Shown: in pieces, positions 1-6,841 of the stretch | How the letters are laid out: each line of letters begins with the position of its first letter | Numbering within the stretch: the stretch's first letter is position 1 | Source of the DNA: an uncultured Ruminococcus sp. | GTDB lineage: Bacteria > Bacillota > Clostridia > Oscillospirales > CAG-272 | DNA length: 9,831 nt | Direction of reading: 5' to 3' | NCBI GenBank assembly: GCA_902797495.1 | Contig: CADBTH010000042.1 | Span: 1 to 9,831 of the forward strand | Notes under the pieces: generated by a model | Database searches by the model: none | What the model saw: the letters and a program-made list of their open reading frames with translations, nothing else | What the model was told of the DNA's origin: nothing | Translations under genes and position numbers: made by a program

Positions 1-1
1 A

Positions 2-589
2 TTCAAATATATCGGAGAGGTCATCAAGGAGCATGAGAAGAGCGGGGAAGGAACGTTCATTTTCGGCTTCGAGGAGAGCTACGGCTACCTTAAAGGCACG
101 TATGCGAGAGATAAGGACGCGGTCGTGACCACCATGCTCATCTGCGAGATGGCGGCGTACTACAGAGAACGCGGAATGACTCTCATCGACGCCCTCGACC
201 GTCTGTTTGAGAGATACGGATATTTCGTCGAGTCCGTTACAAACGTGATAATGGACACGCCCGACGGAAAAGAGAGGATGGCGGCGACGATGAGGCGTCT
301 CAGAGAAGACCCTCCCGCGGAGATCGACGGCGCCAAGATAGCAAAGAGCGCGGATCTCAAGAGCGGTATCGTCTGCGATCTTACGACAGGCGAGCGCACC
401 GATTCGGGACTTCCTTCGTCCGACGTACTTTCCTACGTCACCGAGCGAGGAGACCACGTAATCATCCGACCCTCCGGCACGGAGCCTAAGATCAAGATCT
501 ACGTTCTGACCGAAGGGAACAGCCTCGAAGGCGCGAGAGCGTCCGCCGACGGTTGTCTTGAGTCGTTCAGGAAAATGCTTGCGGATTGA
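2..589 (+). CDS. pgcA: Phosphoglucomutase / phosphomannomutase, C-terminal part (5' end outside window)
   Basis: The frame is open from the left edge, so only the last 195 residues are present; alpha-D-phosphohexomutases of this type are about 560-580 residues long. The family interconverts glucose-1-phosphate and glucose-6-phosphate in the cytoplasm, feeding nucleotide-sugar and envelope precursor synthesis. Fragment residues 21-28 read GFEESYGY, the sugar-binding loop of domain 3, followed by a KGTYARDKDAV stretch typical of B. subtilis PgcA-like proteins. Near the C-terminus RPSGTEPKIKIY is the phosphate-binding loop of domain 4. An internal ATG at 125 lies after the GFEESYGY loop and is not the true start. 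The gene ends in its own terminator and is a separate unit from the his operon. Family assignment is firm; the choice between glucose and mannose phosphate rests on similarity to PgcA and is less certain. Confidence 0.9.
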   Translation, partial: FKYIGEVIKEHEKSGEGTFIFGFEESYGYLKGTYARDKDAVVTTMLICEMAAYYRERGMTLIDALDRLFERYGYFVESVTNVIMDTPDGKERMAATMRRLREDPPAEIDGAKIAKSADLKSGIVCDLTTGERTDSGLPSSDVLSYVTERGDHVIIRPSGTEPKIKIYVLTEGNSLEGARASADGCLESFRKMLAD

Positions 590-607
590 AAGATCAGTGA
601 ATCATTT

Positions 608-649
608 CGCGGCGGAAAGTGAGAAGTCTCACTTCCGCCGCGTTTTTTT
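608..649 (+). terminator. Intrinsic terminator of the phosphoglucomutase gene
   Basis: A GC-rich inverted repeat pairs 608-623 with 628-642 (CGCGGCGGAA... with ...TTCCGCCGCG). One A is bulged in the left arm and the loop is four bases (AAGT). Seven T residues follow at 643-649. It starts 18 nt after the phosphoglucomutase stop codon and lies upstream of the his promoter, so it insulates the his operon from read-through. Confidence 0.93.
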
Positions 650-669
650 ATTAATATTTCTGAAAACTA

Positions 670-698
670 TTGACTTTAGCGTGATAAAGTGTTAAAAT
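670..698 (+). promoter_or_regulatory. Sigma-A type promoter of the his operon
   Basis: A -35 box TTGACT (670-675) and a -10 box TAAAAT (693-698) are separated by exactly 17 bp. Each differs from consensus at one position. Transcription should start near 704-706, giving a leader of about 33 nt before the ATG at 738. That is too short for a T-box, riboswitch or histidine leader peptide, and no ATG-initiated leader ORF is visible. This is the only convincing promoter seen upstream of the eleven-gene operon. Start site and strength are inferred from sequence only. Confidence 0.82.
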
Positions 699-736
699 CT
701 ATCCGTAATAACACATCTCACCACGAGGTATAACAC
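681..736 (+). promoter_or_regulatory. Candidate operator: cluster of GTGTTA/TAACAC half-sites over the promoter
   Basis: GTGTTA (689-694) and TAACAC (709-714) form a perfect 6-bp inverted repeat with a 14-bp spacer, straddling the -10 box and the expected start site. GTGATAAA (681-688) and GTGTTAAA (689-696) form a tandem near-repeat with one mismatch. ATAACAC recurs at 708-714 and 730-736, spaced exactly 22 bp, or about two helical turns. The first gene of the operon encodes a TrpR-family DNA-binding protein, so this is a plausible site for autorepression. The arrangement is visible directly; the assignment to that regulator is inference. Confidence 0.5.
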
Positions 737-737
737 G

Positions 738-1043
738 ATGAAGAATTTCGACAACGAATCGACGAAGCGTTTGTATCACGCGCTGACATCTCTCAGAACG
801 GAAGAGGAGTGCCGCGCTTTTCTCGAGGACGTCTGCACGATCAAGGAGATCGTCGATATGGCGCAGAGATTTGACACCGCGCTGCTGCTCGACGGCGGAT
901 ACAACTACCAGCAGATCGGTGAAAAAGTGGGCATCAGCACGGCGACGATCAGCCGCGTCAGCCGCTGCCTGAACTACGGCTCGGGCGGTTACAGAACGGT
1001 TATAGACCGCGTCAAGGAGGATATAAAGATCGATGAGATTTGA
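738..1043 (+). CDS. hisR: TrpR-family (YerC-like) transcriptional regulator, probable histidine operon repressor
   Basis: This is a 101-residue protein of the TrpR/YerC-YecD family (B. subtilis YerC is of similar size). It is all-helical by composition, with no membrane segment or signal peptide. A helix-turn-helix is recognisable at about residues 55-78; its second half, ISTATISRVSRCL, resembles the E. coli TrpR recognition region (AGIATITRGSNSL). The ATG at 738 follows a GAGG at 725-728 with 9 nt spacing. The gene is the first of the operon and overlaps hisZ by 11 nt, so regulator and enzymes share one transcript. TrpR-family proteins next to his genes have been proposed by comparative genomics to control histidine synthesis in Firmicutes; I apply the name hisR on that basis and on position. 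By eye, the tryptophan-contacting residues of E. coli TrpR are only partly kept, so the ligand may differ. The family call is strong; target and effector are inferred. Confidence 0.85.
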   Translation: MKNFDNESTKRLYHALTSLRTEEECRAFLEDVCTIKEIVDMAQRFDTALLLDGGYNYQQIGEKVGISTATISRVSRCLNYGSGGYRTVIDRVKEDIKIDEI

Positions 1044-1947
1044 CGAAGGGGTACTCGACGGTACCGAAAAGCTTATATTCTCGCTCAGATCGCTCTACGG
1101 GGAATACGGTTACAAGAGATATAAGATGAGCAAATTCGAGGAATACGCGCTTTACGGCAGAAATATCGATTTCCTCGTTTCCGACAGCGTCATAACTTTT
1201 ACCGACACCGACGGCAAGCTGATGGCACTCAAGCCCGACGTCACGCTCTCGATCGTCAAGAACGACCGCGACGACGCGGATAACGTCACGAAGGTCTGTT
1301 ACGACGAGTCCGTTTACAGAGTCTCGAAGGGAACGGGAACGTTCCGCGAGATCAAGCAGGCGGGACTCGAATGCATAGGAAAGATCGACGCCGCTCTTCT
1401 CGGCGAAGTGCTGACACTTGCGGCGAAGAGCCTTGAGATGACGGGTAAAAAGTTCGTTCTTGAAGTCTCGCACCTCGGACTGCTCGACTCCGCTCTGTCG
1501 GAGGCGACGGACGACGCGGCGCTTTCCGCAAAGCTTCTTGAGTGCGCGGGCGGGAAGAACGTCCACGGCATCCGCGAGATCTGCCGTAACGCGGGGATCC
1601 CCGAGGGCAGAGAGGACAAACTCGTCGCGCTCGTTTCGACTTACGGCAGCGCCGCGGAAGTTATCGACAAACTCACGGGACAGTTCGACGAGCGGTGCGT
1701 AAAAGAGCTCGAAGAAGTCCTTTCCGTTTTCGAAGGAACGCCTTACGCCGACTCGGTCAGGATCGATTTTTCGGTAACGGCAGACGGCAATTATTACAAC
1801 GGGATCATTTTCAAGGGATTTGTCGAGGGAGTCCCGGAGGGAGTCCTTTCGGGCGGACAGTACGATCGTCTCATGAAGAAGATGGGAAGGCGGAGCCGCG
1901 CCGTCGGCTTCGCGGTATATCTCGATATGCTCGAGAGACTTCTTTGA
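1033..1947 (+). CDS. hisZ: ATP phosphoribosyltransferase regulatory subunit (HisZ)
   Basis: This 304-residue protein resembles a histidyl-tRNA synthetase core but belongs with HisZ, which binds short HisG and is needed for its catalysis and histidine feedback. Visible landmarks are a motif 1 region around residues 26-42 (here YKRYKMSKFEEY, without the usual Pro), motif 2 near 95-112 (YRVSKGTGTFREIKQAGLE), YYNGIIF at 254-260, and the motif 3 region from SGGQYDRL (273-280) to VGFAVYLDML (291-300). True HisRS has a catalytic Arg-Gly just before the YY pair and a GGRYD sequence. Here these read DGNYY and GGQYD, and the anticodon-binding domain is absent. It is shorter than Bacillus HisZ (about 390). 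An in-frame TAA at 1024-1026 makes the ATG at 1033 the only plausible start; AAGGAGG at 1014-1020 lies 12 nt upstream. It overlaps hisR by 11 nt and directly precedes hisG. Confidence 0.9.
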   Translation: MRFDEGVLDGTEKLIFSLRSLYGEYGYKRYKMSKFEEYALYGRNIDFLVSDSVITFTDTDGKLMALKPDVTLSIVKNDRDDADNVTKVCYDESVYRVSKGTGTFREIKQAGLECIGKIDAALLGEVLTLAAKSLEMTGKKFVLEVSHLGLLDSALSEATDDAALSAKLLECAGGKNVHGIREICRNAGIPEGREDKLVALVSTYGSAAEVIDKLTGQFDERCVKELEEVLSVFEGTPYADSVRIDFSVTADGNYYNGIIFKGFVEGVPEGVLSGGQYDRLMKKMGRRSRAVGFAVYLDMLERLL

Positions 1948-1953
1948 GGAGGG
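1947..1953 (+). promoter_or_regulatory. Ribosome binding site deciding the hisG start
   Basis: AGGAGGG overlaps the last base of the hisZ stop codon. Three in-frame starts follow: GTG 1955, ATG 1958 and ATG 1967. Measured from the AGGAGG core (1947-1952) the spacings are 2, 5 and 14 nt, so ATG 1958 is the best placed. Confidence 0.75.
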
Positions 1954-1957
1954 TGTG

Positions 1958-2596
1958 ATGGATAAAATGCTGAATATCGCGCTCCCGAAGGGGAGACTCG
2001 GCGAGAAGGTCTACGCGATCTTCGAAGAGGCGGGCTTCGAATGCCCGTCGATAAAGGAAAACAACCGCAAGCTCATTTTTGAGAATAACGAGGCGGGAGT
2101 CAGATATTTTTGGGTCAAGCCGTCGGACGTCGCGATCTACGTCGAACGGGGAGCCGCCGACGTCGGAGTCGCGGGAAAAGATATAATCCTCGAGTATGCG
2201 CCAGACGTTTACGAGCTTTGCGACCTCGGAATGGGCAAGTGCCGCATGGCTGTCGCCGCACCGAAGGGATTTTCGGACGACGTGAACCGGACTCTTCGCG
2301 TTGCGACGAAGTTCTCGAAGATCGCGAAGGACTACTATTCCTCGATAGGAAGGGACATCGATATCATCCATCTGAACGGCTCGATCGAGATAGCTCCGAT
2401 CCTCGGGCTCTCCGACGTGATCGTCGATATCGTCGAGACGGGAACTACGCTGAAGGAGAACGATCTCGAAGTCATCGAGACGATCCTTCCGATAAGCGCA
2501 AGGCTGATCGCGAACAAATCGAGCTTCAAATTCAAGACTGAAATGATAGAAAAGGTCGCCGGGAGTATATCGAGGCTGACGGAGGGAAACAAATGA
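1958..2596 (+). CDS. hisG: ATP phosphoribosyltransferase catalytic subunit, short form (HisG)
   Basis: It catalyses the first committed step of histidine synthesis: ATP + PRPP to N1-(5-phosphoribosyl)-ATP + PPi. At 212 residues it is the short form, which lacks the C-terminal ACT-like regulatory domain and depends on HisZ, the adjacent gene. Seen in the sequence are ALPKGRL (residues 8-14) near the N-terminus, a YVERGAADVGVAGKD stretch (61-75) typical of the family, and the PRPP-binding loop region VDIVETGTTL (156-165). I chose ATG 1958 over GTG 1955 because of the spacing to AGGAGG at 1947-1952. The gene lies 10 nt after hisZ and ends in an ATGA overlap with hisD. Feedback inhibition by histidine would act through HisZ, as known for this two-subunit type. 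Confidence 0.97.
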   Translation: MDKMLNIALPKGRLGEKVYAIFEEAGFECPSIKENNRKLIFENNEAGVRYFWVKPSDVAIYVERGAADVGVAGKDIILEYAPDVYELCDLGMGKCRMAVAAPKGFSDDVNRTLRVATKFSKIAKDYYSSIGRDIDIIHLNGSIEIAPILGLSDVIVDIVETGTTLKENDLEVIETILPISARLIANKSSFKFKTEMIEKVAGSISRLTEGNK

Positions 2597-3867
2597 TAAA
2601 GATACTAAAATGGGGCGAGGTCTCGCCGGATGAAATATTCGCAAGGTTCGACCCCGAACGTGACGTTTCGGGTGTCGTGTCGGGGATAATCTCAGACGTC
2701 AGGGAGAGAGGCGACGAGGCGCTTTTTGAACTGACCGAAAAGTTCGACGGCGCGAAACTTTCGTCTCTCGAAGTGAGCGCGGAAGAGATCGACGAGGCGA
2801 TAAGGCTCGTCGAGCCCGACTTCATAATGATACTCGAGAGGGCGGCTGAGAATATAAGAAAATTCCACACGGCGCAGAAGAGAAACAGCTTCGTCATCAA
2901 CGACGAGGACGGAGTCGTCATGGGTCAGAAGGTCATCCCGATCGAAAAGGTCGGACTGTACGTTCCCGGAGGTACGGCGGCGTATCCCTCGACCGTGCTG
3001 ATGGACTCGATCCCCGCGAAGATCGCGGGCTGTCCCCTCGTTGCTATGGTGACCCCTCCCTCGAAGGACGGAAAAGTCAACCCCGCCATCCTCGCGGCGG
3101 CGAAGGTCGCGGGGATCGATAAGATATATAAGGTCGGCGGCGCGCAGGCGATAGCCGCGCTCGCTTACGGAACGGAAAGCGTTGCAAAGGTCGATAAGAT
3201 CGTCGGTCCCGGAAACGCGTTCGTCGCGGAAGCGAAGAGACAGGTCTTCGGCACCGTCTCGATCGATATGATCGCTGGTCCGAGCGAGCTCCTCATAGTC
3301 TCCGACGGCGAGACGGATCCCCGTCATGCGGCGGCGGATCTTCTCTCGCAGGCGGAGCACGACAAGATGGCGAGTGCGGTGCTCGTCACCGATTCGGCGG
3401 AACTTGCGGAAAACGTTTCGGCGGAGCTTGAGCGCCAGATACCGCTTCTCGAAAGAGCGGAGATCGCGAGAGCTTCCATCGACAACAACGGCAAGATCAT
3501 CGTAGCGGACGACCTTGCGAAGGTGATCGAGATCGCGAACGAGATCGCTCCCGAACACCTCGAGCTTTGCGTCGACTCGCCGTTCGATTATCTCGACAAG
3601 ATAAAGAACGCGGGCTCGGTATTCATGGGAAGAAACTGCCCCGAGGCGCTCGGAGATTATCTTGCGGGCCCCAACCACACCTTACCGACGAGCGGAACGG
3701 CGAGGTTTTCAAGTCCGCTCTCCGTCGACGATTTCGTGAAGAAGACCCAGTACACTTACTACACGAAAGAGGCGCTCGCGAGAGTTGCCGGGGACGTCGC
3801 GGCGTTTGCGAGAAAAGAAGGGCTGACCGCTCACGCGAAGAGCGCGACGATCAGGTCGGAGGACTGA
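2593..3867 (+). CDS. hisD: Histidinol dehydrogenase (HisD)
   Basis: It carries out the last two steps, oxidising L-histidinol to L-histidine with two NAD+ and a bound zinc. The 424-residue length is normal. The family signature is clear around residues 205-235 (VGPGNAFVAEAKRQ followed by IDMIAGPSELL). By comparison with E. coli HisD, the zinc ligands are Gln253 and His256 (SQAEHD), Asp355 (ALGDYLAGP) and His414 (LTAHAKS). The catalytic Glu-His pair is Glu321-His322 (APEHLEL). All key residues are present. The ATG at 2593 sits in an ATGA overlap with the hisG stop, with GGAGGG at 2581-2586 upstream. hisC follows one base after the stop. There is no sign of damage. Confidence 0.98.
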   Translation: MIKILKWGEVSPDEIFARFDPERDVSGVVSGIISDVRERGDEALFELTEKFDGAKLSSLEVSAEEIDEAIRLVEPDFIMILERAAENIRKFHTAQKRNSFVINDEDGVVMGQKVIPIEKVGLYVPGGTAAYPSTVLMDSIPAKIAGCPLVAMVTPPSKDGKVNPAILAAAKVAGIDKIYKVGGAQAIAALAYGTESVAKVDKIVGPGNAFVAEAKRQVFGTVSIDMIAGPSELLIVSDGETDPRHAAADLLSQAEHDKMASAVLVTDSAELAENVSAELERQIPLLERAEIARASIDNNGKIIVADDLAKVIEIANEIAPEHLELCVDSPFDYLDKIKNAGSVFMGRNCPEALGDYLAGPNHTLPTSGTARFSSPLSVDDFVKKTQYTYYTKEALARVAGDVAAFARKEGLTAHAKSATIRSED

Positions 3868-3868
3868 G

Positions 3869-4933
3869 ATGTCAAGGTTTTTCAGCGAAAAATATTCGCG
3901 CCTCGTTCCCTATACTCCGGGAGAACAGCCGCGCGATATGGAATACGTAAAACTCAATACGAACGAGAGCCCGTTCGCGCCGCCCCCGTCCGTCGTCGAG
4001 GCGGCGAGGCGCGAGGCGGAAAGGCTCGAACTGTATCCCGCTCCGGAGCCTGTCGAACTGTGTAAGAAGTTCGCCTCGTCGCTCGGAGTCCTGCCGACGG
4101 AAGTCATCGCCGTCAACGGCTCGGACGAGATACTCGACTTCGCGTTCAAGTGCTTCTGCGGCAAGCGCCATCCCGCGGTGTTTCCCGATATCACTTACGG
4201 CTTTTACGAGGTCTTCGCCGAGGCTGACGGAGTGCCTTATGAAAAGATACCGCTGAGAGAGGACTTCACCGTCGACGTCGACGACTACGTCGGAGTCGGA
4301 AAGACGGTTTTTATAGCTAATCCGAACGCTCCGACGGGAATCGCTCTTCCGTTGTCCGATATCGAGCGGATAGTCGCCTCCAATCCGGACAACGTCGTCG
4401 TCATAGACGAGGCTTACGTAGACTTCGGCGGCGAGAGCGCGGCGGGTCTGATACATAAGTACGACAATCTTCTCGTCACTCAGACCTTCTCGAAATCCCG
4501 CTCGATGGCTGGCGCGCGCCTCGGATTCGGTATCGCGTGCGAGGAGCTGATAAGAGATCTGAATACGCTGAAGTATTCGACGAACCCTTACAACGTGAAC
4601 AGAATGACTCAGGCGGCGGGATGCGCCGTTTTGGACGAGGACGATCTGATAAAGGAAAACTGCAGAACGATCGTTTCCAACAGGGAATATCTCACGGCTG
4701 AACTGAGGTCATTCGGATTCGTCACGACCGATTCGTCGGCGAATTTCGTCTTCGCCCGTCACCCGAAGATATCGGGAGAGGAGCTCTACCTCGAACTGAA
4801 AAAGAGGGGAGTCCTCGTCCGTCACTTCACGGGAGAGCGGATAAAGGAATATTGCCGCATCACGGTAGGAAGTGCCGGACAGATCGGGATACTGCTTGAA
4901 AAGACTAAGGAAATACTGGAGGAGAAAAAATGA
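3869..4933 (+). CDS. hisC: Histidinol-phosphate aminotransferase (HisC)
   Basis: It is a PLP-dependent class I/II aminotransferase, converting imidazole acetol phosphate + glutamate to histidinol phosphate + 2-oxoglutarate. The 354-residue length is normal. Visible motifs are LNTNESPFAPP (29-39), NPNAPTG (151-157), VIDEAYVDF (178-186, Asp180 facing the PLP ring nitrogen), and TFSKSRSMAGARLGFG (206-221), which contains the Schiff-base Lys209 and phosphate-binding Arg217. CRITVGS (329-335) carries the substrate-binding Arg330. The start ATG at 3869 has CGGAGGA at 3857-3863 with 5 nt spacing, and the gene begins one base after hisD. HisC-like enzymes can also transaminate aromatic keto acids, but the his operon context makes the histidine role the main one. 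Confidence 0.97.
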   Translation: MSRFFSEKYSRLVPYTPGEQPRDMEYVKLNTNESPFAPPPSVVEAARREAERLELYPAPEPVELCKKFASSLGVLPTEVIAVNGSDEILDFAFKCFCGKRHPAVFPDITYGFYEVFAEADGVPYEKIPLREDFTVDVDDYVGVGKTVFIANPNAPTGIALPLSDIERIVASNPDNVVVIDEAYVDFGGESAAGLIHKYDNLLVTQTFSKSRSMAGARLGFGIACEELIRDLNTLKYSTNPYNVNRMTQAAGCAVLDEDDLIKENCRTIVSNREYLTAELRSFGFVTTDSSANFVFARHPKISGEELYLELKKRGVLVRHFTGERIKEYCRITVGSAGQIGILLEKTKEILEEKK

Positions 4934-5517
4934 GATGCGCCGTAGTTAAAAGAACGACGAAGGAGACCGATATCGATATCGCCCTGACAATAGAGGGTGC
5001 GGGCAAGAGCACTATAGATACGGGAGTCCCGTTTCTCGATCACATGCTCACCCTCTTCGCTTCTCACGGATGCTTCGACCTCGAAGTGAAGTGCCGCGGC
5101 GACGTCGAGGTGGATTATCACCACTCGGTCGAGGATATCGGCATCGCGCTCGGAGACGCTTTTTCAAAGGCTCTCGGTGACAAACGCGGGATAAAGAGAT
5201 ACGGCGACACGATCCTTCCGATGGACGAGTCTCTGATACTGACGGCGATCGATCTGTCCGGAAGAACGTATCTCTCATGCTGTCTGAGAATACCGGCTGA
5301 AAGAGTCGGAGACTTCGACACGGAGCTCGTATCCGAATTCTTCTGGGGATTCGTCAGAAGCTGTCCGTCGTCTCTCCACATAAAGAAACTGTCTGGAAAG
5401 AACTCCCACCACATAATCGAAGGCGCATTCAAATCGTTCGCGAGAACGATGAGGGAAGCGTGTTCGATCGACGAGACGAGAAAAGACTCCGTTCCCTCTA
5501 CGAAAGGCGTGCTCTGA
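4930..5517 (+). CDS. hisB: Imidazoleglycerol-phosphate dehydratase (HisB, monofunctional)
   Basis: It dehydrates imidazole glycerol phosphate to imidazole acetol phosphate, using a di-manganese centre. The 195-residue protein contains only the dehydratase, not the N-terminal HAD phosphatase fused to it in E. coli. Metal-binding motifs are plain: FLDHML (35-40), DYHHSVEDIGIALG (62-75) and GKNSHHIIEGAFKSFAR (156-172). The C-terminus PSTKGVL is the family's usual ending. The ATG at 4930 is in an ATGA overlap with hisC and has GGAGGAG at 4918-4924, 5 nt upstream. The absent phosphatase activity is supplied by the PHP-type gene at 8252-9043. Confidence 0.98.
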   Translation: MRCAVVKRTTKETDIDIALTIEGAGKSTIDTGVPFLDHMLTLFASHGCFDLEVKCRGDVEVDYHHSVEDIGIALGDAFSKALGDKRGIKRYGDTILPMDESLILTAIDLSGRTYLSCCLRIPAERVGDFDTELVSEFFWGFVRSCPSSLHIKKLSGKNSHHIIEGAFKSFARTMREACSIDETRKDSVPSTKGVL

Positions 5518-6131
5518 TGACTGTAATTATTGACTACGGAGTTGGCAACCTCTTCTCGCTGAAAAGCTCGTTCGCATCGATCGGCGAGGAGGCGGCGGTG
5601 AGCCGGGACGAAAAAACGATCCTTTCCGCCGACAGAGTGATACTTCCCGGAGTCGGAGCGTTTTCCGACGCCGCGGCAAAGCTTAGAGAAACGCGCCTCG
5701 ACCGTACGGTAAAGCAGCTCGCAGAAGACGGCGTTCCGCTGATGGGAATCTGCCTCGGGATGCAGCTTCTGTTCGATAAAAGCTACGAGTACGGCGAGCA
5801 CGAGGGACTCGGACTCATAAAAGGCTCGGTACGTCCGATAGCGGACGTCATACCGAAAGGGCTCAAGATACCGCACATCGGCTGGAACGCGCTCGATATA
5901 AAAAAGGAATGTCCGATCTTTAAGAAAATCAAGAACGGGGATTTCGTTTATTTCGTTCATTCGTACTACGCCGCGGACTGCGGCGACTCGGTCGTCGCAA
6001 CGTCCGAATACGGCGCTCCGCTCACCGCGGCCGTCTCGTCGGGCAACGTCTTCGGGTGTCAGTTCCATCCCGAAAAGAGCGGCGACGTGGGTCTTGCCAT
6101 CCTTAAAGCGTTCTGTGAGGTGACGAGATGA
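5517..6131 (+). CDS. hisH: Imidazole glycerol phosphate synthase, glutaminase subunit (HisH)
   Basis: It is a class I glutamine amidotransferase that hydrolyses glutamine and channels ammonia into HisF. The 204-residue protein shows the oxyanion-strand motif LPGVGAF (43-49), the nucleophile Cys79 in MGICLGMQLLF (76-86), and the catalytic His184 and Glu186 in QFHPEKSG (182-189). The start is ATG 5517, which shares its A with the hisB stop (TGATG) and immediately precedes TVIIDYGVGN, the normal N-terminus. An ATG at 5460 in the same frame would add 19 residues with no family match inside hisB. The upstream Shine-Dalgarno is weak (AAAGG at 5503-5507), so translation probably depends on coupling to hisB. 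Confidence 0.97.
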   Translation: MTVIIDYGVGNLFSLKSSFASIGEEAAVSRDEKTILSADRVILPGVGAFSDAAAKLRETRLDRTVKQLAEDGVPLMGICLGMQLLFDKSYEYGEHEGLGLIKGSVRPIADVIPKGLKIPHIGWNALDIKKECPIFKKIKNGDFVYFVHSYYAADCGDSVVATSEYGAPLTAAVSSGNVFGCQFHPEKSGDVGLAILKAFCEVTR

Positions 6132-6841
6132 AACTGTTTCCCGCAATAGACTTGTTTGTCGGCAAAGCCGTCCGCCTTTACAAGGGCGACTATGAAAAGA
6201 TGACCGTGTATTCGGATGAGCCGTGGCGCGTCGCGGAGGATTTCGCCGCTTGCGGCGCAAATTACGTACATATCGTCGATCTCGAAGGCGCGAAGGACGG
6301 GGGAACTCCGAACTTCGATACCGTTCTGAAGATCAAGAGCGCGTCGGGACTCTTCTGCGAGATCGGAGGAGGTATCCGTTCCCTCGAGGTCATTGAAAAG
6401 TATATCTCGGCGGGTATCGACCGGGTCATCCTCGGTACCGCCGCGGCGGAGGACTCGTCGTTCGTCGGACGGGCGGTATCTCTGTACGGAGAGAAGATCG
6501 CGGTCGGCGCCGACCTTAAGGACGGATTCGTTGCGGTCAGAGGCTGGCGCGAGGTGACCTCCCTTACGGCGGACGATTTCTTCGGAAAAATGAGTTCCGT
6601 CGGAGTGAAAACGATGATCTGCACCGACGTTTCGAAGGACGGCGCGATGCGCGGTACGAACAGAGAACTGTACCGCCGTCTGTCCGAAAAATTCGACGTA
6701 GATATCGTCGCTTCGGGCGGAGTGTCGTCTCTCGACGACGTGAAGGCGCTCTCCGATATGGGGCTTTACGGCGCGATAATCGGAAAAGCGTACTATACCG
6801 GAGCGATAGACCTCAGGGAAGCGCACGAGGTGATAAAATGA
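6128..6841 (+). CDS. hisA: ProFAR isomerase (HisA)
   Basis: It catalyses the Amadori-type isomerisation of ProFAR to PRFAR. The 237-residue protein is a (beta/alpha)8 barrel with the half-barrel duplication typical of HisA/HisF. The N-terminal catalytic Asp8 lies in FPAIDLF, the second catalytic Asp129 in VGADLKDG, and phosphate-binding loops are at GGGIRS (80-85) and ASGGVSS (195-201). TDVSKDGAMRGTN (166-178) matches the HisA C-terminal half-barrel loop. The ATG at 6128 is in an ATGA overlap with hisH and is preceded by GAGGTGA at 6117-6123. The presence of hisF next door and of these motifs separates it from TrpF or PriA-like enzymes; no trp gene is present. Confidence 0.97.
   Translation: MKLFPAIDLFVGKAVRLYKGDYEKMTVYSDEPWRVAEDFAACGANYVHIVDLEGAKDGGTPNFDTVLKIKSASGLFCEIGGGIRSLEVIEKYISAGIDRVILGTAAAEDSSFVGRAVSLYGEKIAVGADLKDGFVAVRGWREVTSLTADDFFGKMSSVGVKTMICTDVSKDGAMRGTNRELYRRLSEKFDVDIVASGGVSSLDDVKALSDMGLYGAIIGKAYYTGAIDLREAHEVIK

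Noticed and set aside
590..737. T-box, riboswitch or histidine attenuator in the intergenic region
   Set aside because: The only strong hairpin (608-642 plus T run) lies upstream of the promoter and belongs to the phosphoglucomutase gene. The remaining leader is about 33 nt without structure.
1033..1947. Gene read as histidyl-tRNA synthetase (HisS)
   Set aside because: It is too short, has no anticodon-binding domain, and lacks the catalytic Arg before the YY pair and the GGRYD Arg. It also sits immediately upstream of a short hisG.
2692..3678. 328-codon open frame on the - strand inside hisD
   Set aside because: It lies entirely antisense to hisD, is rich in Arg and Asp and shows no family motifs.
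5460..5516. N-terminal extension of HisH by 19 residues
   Set aside because: The extra residues are encoded within hisB in another frame and match nothing in the HisH family. ATG 5517 gives the normal N-terminus TVIIDYGVGN and a TGATG junction.
5118..6260. 380-codon open frame on the - strand across hisB, hisH and the start of hisA
   Set aside because: It is Arg- and Ser-rich with no domain, and antisense to three well-supported enzymes; a codon-bias shadow.
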